Source: Vibrio hangzhouensis
Lineage (GTDB): Bacteria > Pseudomonadota > Gammaproteobacteria > Enterobacterales > Vibrionaceae
Assembly (NCBI RefSeq): GCF_900107935.1
Contig: NZ_FNVG01000014.1
Span: 1 to 64,000 of the forward strand
Direction of reading: 5' to 3'
Length of the DNA stretch: 64,000 nt
The notes under the pieces were generated by a model. The model had not been told where the DNA came from. It saw nothing but the letters and a program-made list of their open reading frames with translations, and ran no database searches. Below are positions 9,711 to 19,683 of this stretch, one piece after another; the stretch's first letter is position 1, and each line of letters begins with the position of its first letter. The position numbers and the translations under genes are program-made.

Positions 9711-9742
9711 ATTTTCTAAAATTGAAAGATTCGTACAGCTAA

Positions 9743-10168
9743 TCAATCAGTTTTGTCGCTGGTCGCACTTTTGTTGAAAATTAACGACACAGAGTTAACA
9801 CAGTAGCGTTGTCCTGTGGTTTTAGGGCCGTCGTCAAAAACATGACCTAAGTGGCTGTCACACGCATTACAGCGTATCTCAATACGCACCATTCCGTGAC
9901 TGAGATCATCTAGATACCGTATTGCCTCCCCATTCACCGGCGCATCAAAGCTAGGCCAGCCGCAACCGGAGTCATATTTGCTCTGAGAGTCAAAAAGCGG
10001 CGCGTTACAACATGTACAGTGATAGAGCCCCGTATCTCGATTGTGGAGCAAAGTCCCACTAAACGGGGCTTCAGTGCCCTGCTGACGACAGACTCGATAC
10101 TGTTCGTCAGTCAACGTTTCACGCCAGTAAGCATCAGGCTTCATTGCATTTTTATTTTCACCACTCAC
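9743..10168 (-). CDS. msrB: Peptide-methionine (R)-S-oxide reductase MsrB
   Basis: A 141-residue cytosolic repair enzyme reducing methionine-R-sulfoxide with thioredoxin. Zinc ligands are the two CxxC pairs C51/C54 and C100/C103. The conserved DSGCGWPSF (66-74), [10 protein letters not shown] and the catalytic RYCVNS (Cys123) are present. The start is a GTG at 10168 with GGGAG upstream; the ATG at 10144 (MKPDAYWRE) is a credible alternative that would remove only eight residues. It is divergent from gapA, as in E. coli. Confidence 0.94.
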   Translation of the reverse strand: MSGENKNAMKPDAYWRETLTDEQYRVCRQQGTEAPFSGTLLHNRDTGLYHCTCCNAPLFDSQSKYDSGCGWPSFDAPVNGEAIRYLDDLSHGMVRIEIRCNACDSHLGHVFDDGPKTTGQRYCVNSVSLIFNKSATSDKTD

Positions 10169-10399
10169 GCCCTTTACACTCCCTTTTTTGTTGTCTACAT
10201 TTTAAAACAGCTTACATTAAACACATGTAGCAAACTTGGCTGTGGCACATTGTTGTCATTTTCCAACCAAGCTGTATCAGATATGTTAATTTACCTTATA
10301 TATAAGGTTAAATTCATCACCCTGACTATTACAGAATCGCGTCCAAAGTTCAAAAAAACGTCATTTAATACCGTTTGTTAAGAAAAGCGACACTTTTTT

Positions 10400-10428
10400 T
10401 TGACTTTAGACAAATTAATTCCGATTAT
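10400..10428 (+). promoter_or_regulatory. Probable gapA sigma-70 promoter
   Basis: TTGACT (10400-10405), a 17-bp spacer, then GATTAT (10423-10428), about 80 bp before the gapA start. The surrounding 339-bp msrB-gapA gap is AT-rich and holds no other gene that I can see. Confidence 0.6.
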
Positions 10429-10444
10429 CTATTGAAGTTAGTGA

Positions 10445-11503
<1,059 letters not shown>

Positions 11504-11530
11504 TGTAAGCTGTTAGCTGAATTTGTTATT

Positions 11531-11557
11531 AAGGCGACTCATAGGGTCGCCTTTTTT
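11531..11557 (+). terminator. gapA terminator
   Basis: AAGGCGAC/GTCGCCTT hairpin followed by TTTTTT, 28 bp after the gapA stop. Confidence 0.93.
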
Positions 11558-11645
11558 GTATCTGTTTCTGGGTTCCAATTACCTGGGAATACTCACGATT
11601 CCCCTCCCCTAGGAACCTGAAACACTAACCTAGGAACTGCAATCT

Positions 11646-12530
11646 ATGGATTTGTCTGTATTACCTACCCTAACCGTTCTCTCTGACTACGTCACCATTG
11701 CTCAGCTTGGCGATAACAAAATTGTTCGCGTGGTTCATCCAAAAGCCTCTGCCGCTATCTCACTGCACGGTGGTCACGTTATCTCCTTTAAGCCAGAAGG
11801 CCAAGAAGATCTGATTTGGATGAGCAAAGACGCCATCTTTGATAACAAAGCGGCTCTTCGCGGCGGTATTCCTATTTGTTGGCCTTGGTTTGGTCGCATC
11901 GCAGCACCAGCACACGGATTTGCACGTAACAGTGCCTGGGCATTACTAGAGCATCGTGAAAGTGACAACGGTGTCATCGTTAGCCTTGGTCTAACGGACA
12001 ATGAGCACACCCGTGCAATCTGGCCTCACCAATTCAAGCTGGTTCTTAATGTAGAAATCAGTGATGCATTAAAAGTGACGCTGGATGTAACCAACACAGA
12101 TAGCACCGCGTGGCAGTTCTCTGGCGCTCTGCATACCTATTTAAATCTTGGTGATATTCACCAAATGACGGTAACGGGAATGGGTGCCACCTATGTGGAT
12201 AGCCTGCTCAATAATCAAGCATGTGAAGGTGGAGATGTGCTAACGCTGACTGACACAATCGATCGCGTTTACACCGCACCAGAGAATGAAATTGTCCTTC
12301 ATGACAACGCGTGGAATCGCAAACTGTCGATTCAAAATAGCGGCGACAACTCTGCTGTCCTTTGGAACCCGTGGAAAGAAGGAGCAGAGTCAATGGGTGA
12401 CATGAACAATGATGGTTACCTATCTATGTTCTGTATTGAGTCTAGTCTGCATGCTAACTCACTAAACGAAGGCAAAGAGTTGGCGCCTGGCGAAAGCCAC
12501 CAGCTGATCACCCACATTGCCGTCAGGTAG
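11646..12530 (+). CDS. yeaD: D-hexose-6-phosphate mutarotase YeaD
   Basis: A 294-residue aldose-1-epimerase superfamily protein of the YeaD branch, which interconverts anomers of hexose-6-phosphates. Characteristic elements are LRGGIPICWPWFG (about 74-86), PAHGFARNSAW (with the active-site histidine) and FSGALHTYLNLGD. It follows gapA as in E. coli, but behind a terminator, with its own AGGAAC binding site. Cytosolic. Confidence 0.92.
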   Translation: MDLSVLPTLTVLSDYVTIAQLGDNKIVRVVHPKASAAISLHGGHVISFKPEGQEDLIWMSKDAIFDNKAALRGGIPICWPWFGRIAAPAHGFARNSAWALLEHRESDNGVIVSLGLTDNEHTRAIWPHQFKLVLNVEISDALKVTLDVTNTDSTAWQFSGALHTYLNLGDIHQMTVTGMGATYVDSLLNNQACEGGDVLTLTDTIDRVYTAPENEIVLHDNAWNRKLSIQNSGDNSAVLWNPWKEGAESMGDMNNDGYLSMFCIESSLHANSLNEGKELAPGESHQLITHIAVR

Positions 12531-12620
12531 CGAGCGATTACGTTAAGTAATTCATACGACCGAATTGCTTCCCAACGTTGATATGGTTAGACTTACGAAA
12601 ATTTCCGTCGAGTCTAACCT

Positions 12621-13439
12621 ATGTCCTATCAGTGTCCCCTCTGTCAACTTCCTTTATCGCTTGAACAACGCAGCTACCGCTGTGAAAACAACCACCAATT
12701 TGATATGGCGAAAGAGGGCTATGTCAATCTAATGCCGGTACAACAAAAACGTTCCAAAGACCCGGGCGATAACAAAGAAATGATGCAGGCCAGACGCACT
12801 TTTCTGGCGCACGACTTCTATGCACCGATGCGAGAGCATGTCGCCACAGCGCTAAAGACAGCATTAAATAATGATGAGGGCCAAATCCTCGACATTGGTT
12901 GCGGCGAAGGTTACTACACCCACTATTTTCAACAGTATCTGGCACAAGACGGTAACAACTATCAGTTATTCGGTCTCGACATATCTAAAGTTGCGGTTCG
13001 CTATGGTGCAAAACGCTACCCTGACGTTAACTTCTGCGTAGCCTCTAGCCATAAGTTGCCGTTTGCCGACAGCAGCCTGGCTGCCATCATCCGAATTTAT
13101 GCTCCATGCAAACATGAAGAACTGAATCGTTGTATCGAACAAGGTGGTGTAATGTTAACTGTCACTCCGGGTAGTCACCACCTCTATCAACTCCGTGAAC
13201 TGATATACCAGGATGTACGTTTACATGATGAAATCCCGGAACAAATCGAAGGATTTGAACTGATGTCAGAATCCAAACTAGACTACATAATGAAGCTAAC
13301 GGGCCAACAAGCTGACGATCTGCTGCAGATGACGCCTTTTGCCTGGAAAGCCAGCGAGTCACTTCGAGCAGAACTAAAACAACAAAGTCAATTTGATTGT
13401 CGTGCAGACTTTATGATTCGCGCCTACCGAAAAATGTAA
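12621..13439 (+). CDS. rlmA: 23S rRNA (guanine(745)-N(1))-methyltransferase RlmA
   Basis: A 272-residue SAM-dependent methyltransferase. The N-terminal zinc finger uses C5, C8, C21 and H25 (CPLCQLPL..YRCENNHQFD). The conserved KEGYVNLMPVQQK and GDNKEMMQARRTFL segments precede the SAM-binding motif ILDIGCGEGYYT (about 93-104). These features together identify RlmA/RrmA, which modifies helix 35 of 23S rRNA. The binding site before the ATG is weak. A terminator follows. Confidence 0.95.
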   Translation: MSYQCPLCQLPLSLEQRSYRCENNHQFDMAKEGYVNLMPVQQKRSKDPGDNKEMMQARRTFLAHDFYAPMREHVATALKTALNNDEGQILDIGCGEGYYTHYFQQYLAQDGNNYQLFGLDISKVAVRYGAKRYPDVNFCVASSHKLPFADSSLAAIIRIYAPCKHEELNRCIEQGGVMLTVTPGSHHLYQLRELIYQDVRLHDEIPEQIEGFELMSESKLDYIMKLTGQQADDLLQMTPFAWKASESLRAELKQQSQFDCRADFMIRAYRKM

Positions 13440-13500
13440 TGAGATTTATTTGCAATTAGTTTGAGTCTGTAAATGAACTCTATTACCATAATGGTTCCCG

Positions 13501-13527
13501 AATAGCCTTCCAAAGAGGCTATTTTTA
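13501..13527 (+). terminator. rlmA terminator
   Basis: AATAGCCT/AGGCTATT hairpin with a 7-nt loop, then TTTTATAG, 61 bp after rlmA and just before the ChaN-like gene. Confidence 0.8.
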
Positions 13528-13542
13528 TAGAGAGAACAGATC

Positions 13543-14496
13543 ATGAAAGCACTACCACTTTTCATTTCTATCGCCCTTTTGGCAGGGTGTTCGGCACCAG
13601 ACGCGACCAGGTCAATCCAATCATCACACGATGCAGATAAAGTCGTTACCTTTGTTGATTACCAACTGTTTACCCCCAATGGCCAAAAGGTCTCATTGTC
13701 CGAATTACCTGACGACTTCACTGAGGCAGACGTAATACTGGTCGGTGAATGGCATACTCATACTGGGATCCACCGCTTTCAAACCGACCTGTTAAAGAAA
13801 CTTAACGCACAGAACGCGAACCTCGCCTTGTCTATGGAGCAGTTCACACGAGACAAGCAATCTATTGTCGATGAGTATTTGCAGTCCACAATTGGCGAGC
13901 AAACCCTGATCAATGAGGCCAACGCATGGCCTAATTACGAGAGCGACTACCGACCTTTGGTAGAGTTTGCCAAGGTATCAGGTATTGACGTCATCGCCAG
14001 TAATGCTCCTAAATCCATTGTGCGCTGTATTGGTCGTCAGGGACTAAGCTATCTGGACAAACTGGAGATGTCCGAGCGCCAGTTTGTAGCCAGCAACATC
14101 GATATATCCTCTTCCCCCTACAAAGAGAAATTTATGGCGTCGATGCATCATGGTGATGAGGAGCTGACTCGAAAACAGTATGCCGCCCAACTCACCTGGG
14201 ATGCCACAATGGCTGAGAGTATCGTCCATTACCTCGAACAACACCCCGGCCATCAAGTGATGCATATCGCTGGCAAATTCCATACAGAAAACGGGCTGGG
14301 TACTGCGGCACAAATCCAAACCTTAAATCCCAAGCTTTCTGTCATCGTTATTACTCCAGTGGAACGCATCAGTGACAAAACTCAGGATTATCAGTTGGAA
14401 GTGCTGGCCCCACCTGTACGCTACGTAAAAAAAGACAATCAGATGAAAGCATATCAAAGCCTCCATAGCAGAAACGACACACTGGTTTGTAAATAG
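13543..14496 (+). CDS. ChaN-family lipoprotein (putative haem/iron-related)
   Basis: A 317-residue protein beginning with a type II signal peptide, MKALPLFISIALLAGCS, with a lipobox ending at Cys16. The rest matches the ChaN/PhuW-like fold: VILVGEWHTHTGIHRFQ (residues about 65-81), LSMEQFTRDKQ, WPNYESDYRPLVEFAK, VIASNAP, and HIAGKFHTENGLG near 245. In Campylobacter ChaN binds haem; family members often accompany iron uptake genes, but no haem genes or obvious Fur box lie here. Predicted to sit on a periplasmic membrane face. Exact role unknown. Confidence 0.82.
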   Translation: MKALPLFISIALLAGCSAPDATRSIQSSHDADKVVTFVDYQLFTPNGQKVSLSELPDDFTEADVILVGEWHTHTGIHRFQTDLLKKLNAQNANLALSMEQFTRDKQSIVDEYLQSTIGEQTLINEANAWPNYESDYRPLVEFAKVSGIDVIASNAPKSIVRCIGRQGLSYLDKLEMSERQFVASNIDISSSPYKEKFMASMHHGDEELTRKQYAAQLTWDATMAESIVHYLEQHPGHQVMHIAGKFHTENGLGTAAQIQTLNPKLSVIVITPVERISDKTQDYQLEVLAPPVRYVKKDNQMKAYQSLHSRNDTLVCK

Positions 14497-14625
14497 TCAT
14501 CAAACTCCGTAATAATTGGCTTGCAACTTGCTAACTCTATGTTATCGATATCGATCCAGTTCTCATTAATTTCCGCTTTTATAAAGTTTTTGTTACATCA
14601 GACGATGTAGTAAGGGAACGCGCTA

Positions 14626-15000
14626 ATGGAGAGACTTATGCAAGGCGTCAATGCAAACCCGACAAATAGCAACAGTACGTACACTTCAGCGGTAGAGAAA
14701 CCAGTGACCGCAGTGCTGCCCAATTCAGGCGGCAACACCTTGCCAGCGGGCAGCACTGACAGTGTCACCATCTCACCGCAAGCCAAAGCGCTGCTCGAAA
14801 GTGATGAAACGTTACCTGAGAAGAAGGCTTCAAACAAAGGTGAAGACAAGTTGAGTAAATCAGTGACGTCTTTTGCACACGGAGCCTTGGGCATGGACCA
14901 TCCTGATGATCTGGAGAAACAAGAAGACAGTTCTTATTCAGCAGGTCAATATGCATCGGCTGCAGTGACAATTGGTGCGCTTATCCTGGCTCTAGTCTAA
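14626..15000 (+). CDS. Unknown small protein with C-terminal membrane anchor
   Basis: A 124-residue protein I do not recognise. It is Ser/Thr/Asn-rich at the N-terminus, contains DSVTISPQAKALLES (about 45-59; a motif style shared by FlgM and several flagellum-related small proteins), a Lys/Glu-rich middle, and ends in a hydrophobic segment (YASAAVTIGALILALV) that reaches the C-terminus, a tail-anchor layout. ATG codons at 14626 (AAGGGA upstream) and 14638 (GGAGAG upstream) are both plausible starts. No operon partner; the BCCT gene begins 93 bp later. Confidence 0.65.
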   Translation: MERLMQGVNANPTNSNSTYTSAVEKPVTAVLPNSGGNTLPAGSTDSVTISPQAKALLESDETLPEKKASNKGEDKLSKSVTSFAHGALGMDHPDDLEKQEDSSYSAGQYASAAVTIGALILALV

Positions 15001-15093
15001 GCGCTGTTTATCCTGACGATAGACAATCCTGTTTGAGCTAATATTGCTACTGACGTGATAATCCGTGTACTGTTCACTACACGATCGTCAAAC

Positions 15094-16968
15094 ATGGAAC
15101 GATATTTTAAGCTCATTGATAAGCCAACATTTTTTGGGGCTATTTCTCTTTTATTTACCGTGATCACCCCTCTGATCCTATTCCCAAAGCAAGGGGCTGA
15201 TTTTATCGCCCAAGCCAAACTCATCATGACCGACAAGTTTGGTTTCCTATACCTTGCTCTTGGCCTCGCTGCCCTCTTTTTCATGATTTTCATTATTTTT
15301 AGCGACATCGGCCAGATAAAACTGGGTGAGCCTGATGAAACGCCTGAATTTAAAACCGCTTCCTGGGCAGCGATGCTGTTTTGCGGAGGCATTGGTGCCA
15401 GCATCTTGTATTGGGGATGCATCGAGTGGGCTTACTATTACCAGTCTCCTCCATTTCAGCTAGAACCAGGCAGTGAAGAGGCCATTCGCTGGGCAGCGAC
15501 TTATGGCATTTTCCACTGGGGTCCCATTGCATGGGCTATCTATCTAATACCGGCACTGCCCATTGCATATTTCTTTTATGTCCGTAAACAGCCAGCCCTT
15601 AAAGTATCCAGTGCCCTTATTCCCGTTATAGGTGAGAAACATACTCACGGTGCACTAGGTAAGCTCATCGATGTTTTGTTCATCTTCGGTCTGCTTGGAG
15701 GAGCGGCAACAACACTTGGACTTGCCGCACCATTGATCAGCGAAGGGCTCAATGTCTTAGTTGGGCTGCCACAAACTACTTACTCACAGATTGGTGTCCT
15801 TGCCATTTGCACAGCCATCTTCGCCTACTCTTCTTTCGCGGGTATGGAAAAAGGCATAAAAATCCTCAGTAACATCAACTTCTGGGGTGCCATGTTGTTG
15901 CTGGCAATGGTGCTGCTGCTTGGCCCGACCATTTTCATCCTCGAAACCGGTCTGGATTCCATTGGCCGCATGATGTCGAATTTCTTTGTGATGGCAACAT
16001 GGGCAGAGCCGTTTGGCGGTTACGGCTCGTTTGACAATACGCACTTCCCTCAGGACTGGACCATTTTCTATTGGGCATGGTGGCTGGTCTTCGCACCGAG
16101 CATGGGTTTGTTCGTCGCAAGAATCTCTCGAGGACGTACCATCAAACAGATGGTCGCTGGCTCACTGTTTTTTGGCTCGTGCGGCTGCTTCCTATTCTTC
16201 ATTATTCTTGGAAACTATGGATTATCCCTGCAACTTTCCGGACAACTTGACGTTGTGACTATTCTCAACACCCACGGCGCAACAAAAGCAATTTTTTCCA
16301 TGTTGTCCGAGCTTCCTTTTGCCTGGATGATCATTTTGCTGTTTACCCTGCTCTGTATCATCTTCACAGCCACCACGTTTGATTCCATTTCATACATTCT
16401 GGCTTCCGTGGTGCAAAAAGACGCCACACAGGAGCCGATGCGCTGGAACCGTTTGTTCTGGGCTTTCACGCTGAGCTTTATGCCCGCAGTTCTTATGTTT
16501 CTGGGAGGGCTCAGTACCTTACAGACAGCGGCAATCGTCGGCGGACTGCCTTTACTCGGCATTGCAGTCATGTTGATGATATCTGCGGTCAAGGCGACTA
16601 CGCTGGATATACGCCATCAGGAAGACTACGTCGAACCTACTATCAACATCGAAGATCTGCCTGAATTTGATCCCTGGTCGAACGAAGGCGTAGCTTTGGC
16701 CCATTTTGAAAAGTGCAGAGATTTAGCTCAGACCGCAGCAGAAAATGAGCGTGCAGCCATGCATGCGTTATTCAAAGTGAAGAAAAAGATTCGCGCTTAC
16801 GCTTTAGAGCATGCGGACGATACCAGCAAAGCCATACCGAACGAACTAGAGCAAGAACTGGCGCAGAGCCTGCAGGCCCTCACCACGGCTCAGGAGGACA
16901 AAGAACAGTCCTCTCAGGCTGCTCAGGATGCACGAGTTAAGTTCACTGAGGTTTGTACAGCAAATTAG
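15094..16968 (+). CDS. BCCT-family (betaine/choline/carnitine) transporter
   Basis: A 624-residue inner-membrane transporter with about 12 helices. Family hallmarks are MLFCGGIGASILYWGCIEWAYYY (about 93-115), the Trp-rich WGPIAWAIY segment, and WTIFYWAWWLVFAPSMGLFVARISRGRT. Such proteins import compatible solutes such as glycine betaine, typically coupled to Na+ or H+, and vibrios carry several. An unusual feature is the roughly 110-residue charged, helical cytoplasmic tail after the last membrane segment (FEKCRDLAQTAAENERAAMH..), plausibly osmoregulatory. I use the ATG at 15094; a GTG at 15055 would add 13 residues. The substrate is not determinable from sequence. Confidence 0.88.
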   Translation: MERYFKLIDKPTFFGAISLLFTVITPLILFPKQGADFIAQAKLIMTDKFGFLYLALGLAALFFMIFIIFSDIGQIKLGEPDETPEFKTASWAAMLFCGGIGASILYWGCIEWAYYYQSPPFQLEPGSEEAIRWAATYGIFHWGPIAWAIYLIPALPIAYFFYVRKQPALKVSSALIPVIGEKHTHGALGKLIDVLFIFGLLGGAATTLGLAAPLISEGLNVLVGLPQTTYSQIGVLAICTAIFAYSSFAGMEKGIKILSNINFWGAMLLLAMVLLLGPTIFILETGLDSIGRMMSNFFVMATWAEPFGGYGSFDNTHFPQDWTIFYWAWWLVFAPSMGLFVARISRGRTIKQMVAGSLFFGSCGCFLFFIILGNYGLSLQLSGQLDVVTILNTHGATKAIFSMLSELPFAWMIILLFTLLCIIFTATTFDSISYILASVVQKDATQEPMRWNRLFWAFTLSFMPAVLMFLGGLSTLQTAAIVGGLPLLGIAVMLMISAVKATTLDIRHQEDYVEPTINIEDLPEFDPWSNEGVALAHFEKCRDLAQTAAENERAAMHALFKVKKKIRAYALEHADDTSKAIPNELEQELAQSLQALTTAQEDKEQSSQAAQDARVKFTEVCTAN

Positions 16969-17166
16969 ACTGCATGACGAGTCATCGTCTACGCATGAAC
17001 ACATGCCACTGCCCTTCATCATTCACGCTTGAATGTTGGAGGGCCTCTACCTTGCGGTGCCTACTCTATAATGGACTAGGAATCACAATTCTCGGGGAAT
17101 AGCCTTTATCGCGCTACTGAATTTGAGCATGATAAACGTCAAAAGCGTTATCTATGGAACAATTCT

Positions 17167-17868
17167 TTGAGCCTTCTACATCTGAAACAGAACACGACCA
17201 GCCTCGCTCACACCTCTGCCAAGAAGCTCCTTATCATGAATCAGAAGGGCGGTGTGGGTAAGTCGACAGTTGTTGCCGGGATCACGAGCCACCTGCTTAC
17301 CCAGGGTTATAAAGTGTCACTTATCGATTTTGATGCACAAAAGTCGAGTCATGACTGGGCTTCCCCGATCCTGAAAGATCGGGTTACGGCTTATAATCCT
17401 TCATTCAATAGCCTGTCGATGTTGGCTTCAAAGCTCTCCGTTCATAGTGACAGTGACTTTGTCATCATCGATTCTCCTTCTAACTTCACGCTCGATGACA
17501 TGACTCGATACGCCTACTATGTCGATGGGATTATCATTCCAATGGCGCCCTCTCCTGTTGACTTGCATGCCAGTTTGCCGTTTATCAAAACCATCATAGA
17601 TTCCAACTTGCTCACCAGACGCAACATTTCATTGTCGTTTATCGTCAATCGTTGTCTGGAGAATGACGAGCGGGTGGATAGAGTCCATCATTTGCTCAAT
17701 CATTTTCGACATTTCAATATTCTGGGTAGGATGTCTGAGGACGACAAATATCAGCAGGCTTTTTACCATAAGGAGTTGGTGGATCTAACGGTAGACAAAG
17801 AGCTGTGGGAATCCGCGATCACCTGGTCTCATCAACTCAAATGCCAGCGTATGCAGCGTTACCAATAG
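17167..17868 (+). CDS. Orphan ParA-family ATPase
   Basis: A 233-residue deviant-Walker ATPase: KLLIMNQKGGVGKST (P-loop, about 21-35), LIDFDAQKSSHDW (Walker A-prime/switch I) and FVIIDSPSNFTLDD (Walker B). No parB or parS is visible nearby, so this is an orphan ParA/MinD-type positioning or regulatory protein. The start is uncertain. The TTG at 17167 has GGAA 7 bp upstream. An ATG at 17154 opens a different frame whose 20 or so residues (MEQFFEPSTSETEHDQ) look like a genuine N-terminus and would need a one-base correction to join. See findings. Confidence 0.8.
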   Translation: MSLLHLKQNTTSLAHTSAKKLLIMNQKGGVGKSTVVAGITSHLLTQGYKVSLIDFDAQKSSHDWASPILKDRVTAYNPSFNSLSMLASKLSVHSDSDFVIIDSPSNFTLDDMTRYAYYVDGIIIPMAPSPVDLHASLPFIKTIIDSNLLTRRNISLSFIVNRCLENDERVDRVHHLLNHFRHFNILGRMSEDDKYQQAFYHKELVDLTVDKELWESAITWSHQLKCQRMQRYQ

Positions 17869-17940
17869 CTAACGCCCTTTAGTCAGATACCCTCTAATCA
17901 TTTGGGATAGAAACGAATTCTAAACGAGATGTGAAGCGTC

Positions 17941-17967
17941 ACGGGTTACCAGCAAAGGTAATCCCGT
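17941..17967. terminator. Hairpin between convergent parA-like gene and ycgN
   Basis: ACGGGTTACC pairs with GGTAATCCCGT (one bulge) around a 6-nt loop. It lies between two converging genes where a shared terminator is expected, but only weak T-richness follows (AAAACTCTTT on the plus strand). Confidence 0.5.
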
Positions 17968-17982
17968 AAAACTCTTTACAGC

Positions 17983-18423
17983 TTAGCTGCGATTGGGGTG
18001 ATTGATTATGTGATCTTCCCAATCCACGACTTCAATTTCATACACTACTTTATTACGCACGCTTTCACCAGCGGCATGCATTGCAGACTTTGAACCCGTG
18101 ATGAGCGGGTGCCAGGCCGGAAGCGGTTTGCCTTCAGCCAGCACTCGGTAAGAGCAGGTTTCAGGTAACCAGTTAAACTCATGAATCTTGTCTCGCGTCA
18201 GTTTCAGGCACTCTTCGCCAGACTGAAAGCGATTGGGATAGTCTTTACAGGAGCAGGTTTTGCTGTTTAACCAACTACAGGCTACGTTGGTGTAGTAGAC
18301 CTCATCGGAGTCTTCATCCATGAGTTTATGAAGGCAGCATTTACCGCAACCATCACAAAGCGATTCCCACTGCTGCTCGGTCATCTCTTCCAGTGGTGTG
18401 GTTTCCCAGAATGGATTGCTCAT
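17983..18423 (-). CDS. ycgN: YcgN-family cysteine-cluster protein (UPF0260)
   Basis: A 146-residue cytosolic protein: [20 protein letters not shown], then [15 protein letters not shown] (about 23-37), [18 protein letters not shown] and [18 protein letters not shown]. The seven or more conserved cysteines make a YkgJ/YcgN-type metal or iron-sulfur-binding cluster. Function is unproven; E. coli ycgN lies in a cell-division-gene neighbourhood. A related but shorter cysteine-cluster gene lies divergently 197 bp away. Confidence 0.9.
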   Translation of the reverse strand: MSNPFWETTPLEEMTEQQWESLCDGCGKCCLHKLMDEDSDEVYYTNVACSWLNSKTCSCKDYPNRFQSGEECLKLTRDKIHEFNWLPETCSYRVLAEGKPLPAWHPLITGSKSAMHAAGESVRNKVVYEIEVVDWEDHIINHPNRS

Positions 18424-18620
18424 GTTTATCTACCTTCTCTGTCTATGGACGCGTTTTATACCGCTAGTCACTGTAAACTTCAAGTGCTGTTGGTGCAATT
18501 CAGCTTATCTTCACTCTCCTTAGTCAGGAGCATAAGAAGAGAGCACTGTGAGGATTCCATTGTGTACAACGTAGCGATATTTGCTACACTCTGCGCCCTT
18601 ACACTAAAAGGTTTTATAAG

Positions 18621-18869
18621 ATGGATTGTCGACTAGGCTGTGGCGCTTGTTGTATCGCCCCAAGTATCTCCTCCCCAATTCCTGGAATGCCAGATGGCAA
18701 ACCAAGTGGCGTGCGCTGTATTCAGCTAGATGATCGCAATCTGTGTAAACTGTTCGGCAAACCTGAGCGTCCTAAAGTCTGTTTTGACTTTAAACCTTGC
18801 CCAGATATCTGCTCAGACACTAATGCCAAAGCCCTATCCAATATCCTTGAGCTTGAACGATTGACTTAA
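18621..18869 (+). CDS. YkgJ-family cysteine-cluster protein
   Basis: An 82-residue protein: MDCRLGCGACCIAPSISSPIPGM, then GVRCIQLDDRNLCKLFGKPERPKVCFDFKPCPDIC. The CxxGCGxCC..C..C..C..C pattern is the YkgJ (zinc/iron-chelating) domain signature. Role unknown. It is remarkable that two members of this cysteine-cluster superfamily, this gene and ycgN, stand back to back. It lies just upstream of aqpZ on the same strand with a 78-bp gap. Confidence 0.85.
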   Translation: MDCRLGCGACCIAPSISSPIPGMPDGKPSGVRCIQLDDRNLCKLFGKPERPKVCFDFKPCPDICSDTNAKALSNILELERLT

Positions 18870-18947
18870 TCTCACCTCTTACACTGGCACTCTGCCGTTT
18901 ATGAACTATGTTGTCTAGTAGCACAATTATTGAGAACGGTGTTTTGT

Positions 18948-19643
18948 ATGAACAGATATCTGGCTGAAGTGTTTGGTACTTTTTGGTTGGTGCTAGGAGG
19001 TTGTGGTTCAGCAGTGCTTGCTGCTGCCTTTCCTGACGTTGGCATAGGGCTGCTCGGAGTTTCATTGGCTTTCGGGCTAACCGTATTAACCATGGCGTTT
19101 GCCATTGGTCATATCTCAGGTTGTCATCTGAATCCAGCCGTCACTGTCGGATTATGGATTGGTGGGCGATTCGAGGCTAAAGAGATATTGCCATACATCA
19201 TCGCTCAGGTTATCGGCGGGATACTTGCTGGCGGCGTACTGTATATCATTGCAAGTGGTCAAAACGGGTTCGACCCTGTGTCTTCAGGATTTGCTTCTAA
19301 TGGTTACGGTGAACATTCACCCGGGCAGTACTCGCTCACCGCAGCTCTTGTCACCGAAGTCGTCATGACCGCAATGTTCCTGATTGTTATTATGGGCGCG
19401 ACCGACGACCGGGCTCCGAAAGGATTCGCACCGATCGCTATTGGCCTTTGCCTGACGCTGATCCACCTAATTAGCATTCCTGTGACCAACACATCCGTCA
19501 ACCCTGCCCGAAGTACCGGAGTGGCCCTGTACGTCGGTGACTGGGCCCTTAGCCAGCTCTGGCTGTTTTGGCTTGCCCCGATAGTCGGTGCCATCATCGG
19601 AGCCTGGGTGTACAAAACGCTCATTAGCAGCGACAGCGAATAA
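18948..19643 (+). CDS. aqpZ: Aquaporin Z
   Basis: A 231-residue inner-membrane water channel with six helices and two NPA half-loops: [11 protein letters not shown] (NPA at 62-64) and [12 protein letters not shown] (about 184-195). The arginine after the second NPA forms the selectivity filter, and the length and lack of the glycerol-facilitator insertions favour AqpZ over GlpF. I start at the ATG at 18948 ([11 protein letters not shown]); upstream TTG/GTG codons would add residues not seen in the family. Confidence 0.95.
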   Translation: MNRYLAEVFGTFWLVLGGCGSAVLAAAFPDVGIGLLGVSLAFGLTVLTMAFAIGHISGCHLNPAVTVGLWIGGRFEAKEILPYIIAQVIGGILAGGVLYIIASGQNGFDPVSSGFASNGYGEHSPGQYSLTAALVTEVVMTAMFLIVIMGATDDRAPKGFAPIAIGLCLTLIHLISIPVTNTSVNPARSTGVALYVGDWALSQLWLFWLAPIVGAIIGAWVYKTLISSDSE

Positions 19644-19665
19644 AAAAGGCGCTGAGTAGCGCCTT
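19642..19665 (-). terminator. recR terminator
   Basis: AAGGCGCT/AGCGCCTT hairpin (4-nt loop). On the minus strand it is followed by TTTT, giving a terminator for the ybaB-recR unit; it abuts the aqpZ stop codon. Confidence 0.82.
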
Positions 19666-19683
19666 GGATCTATAGCTTGAGTG

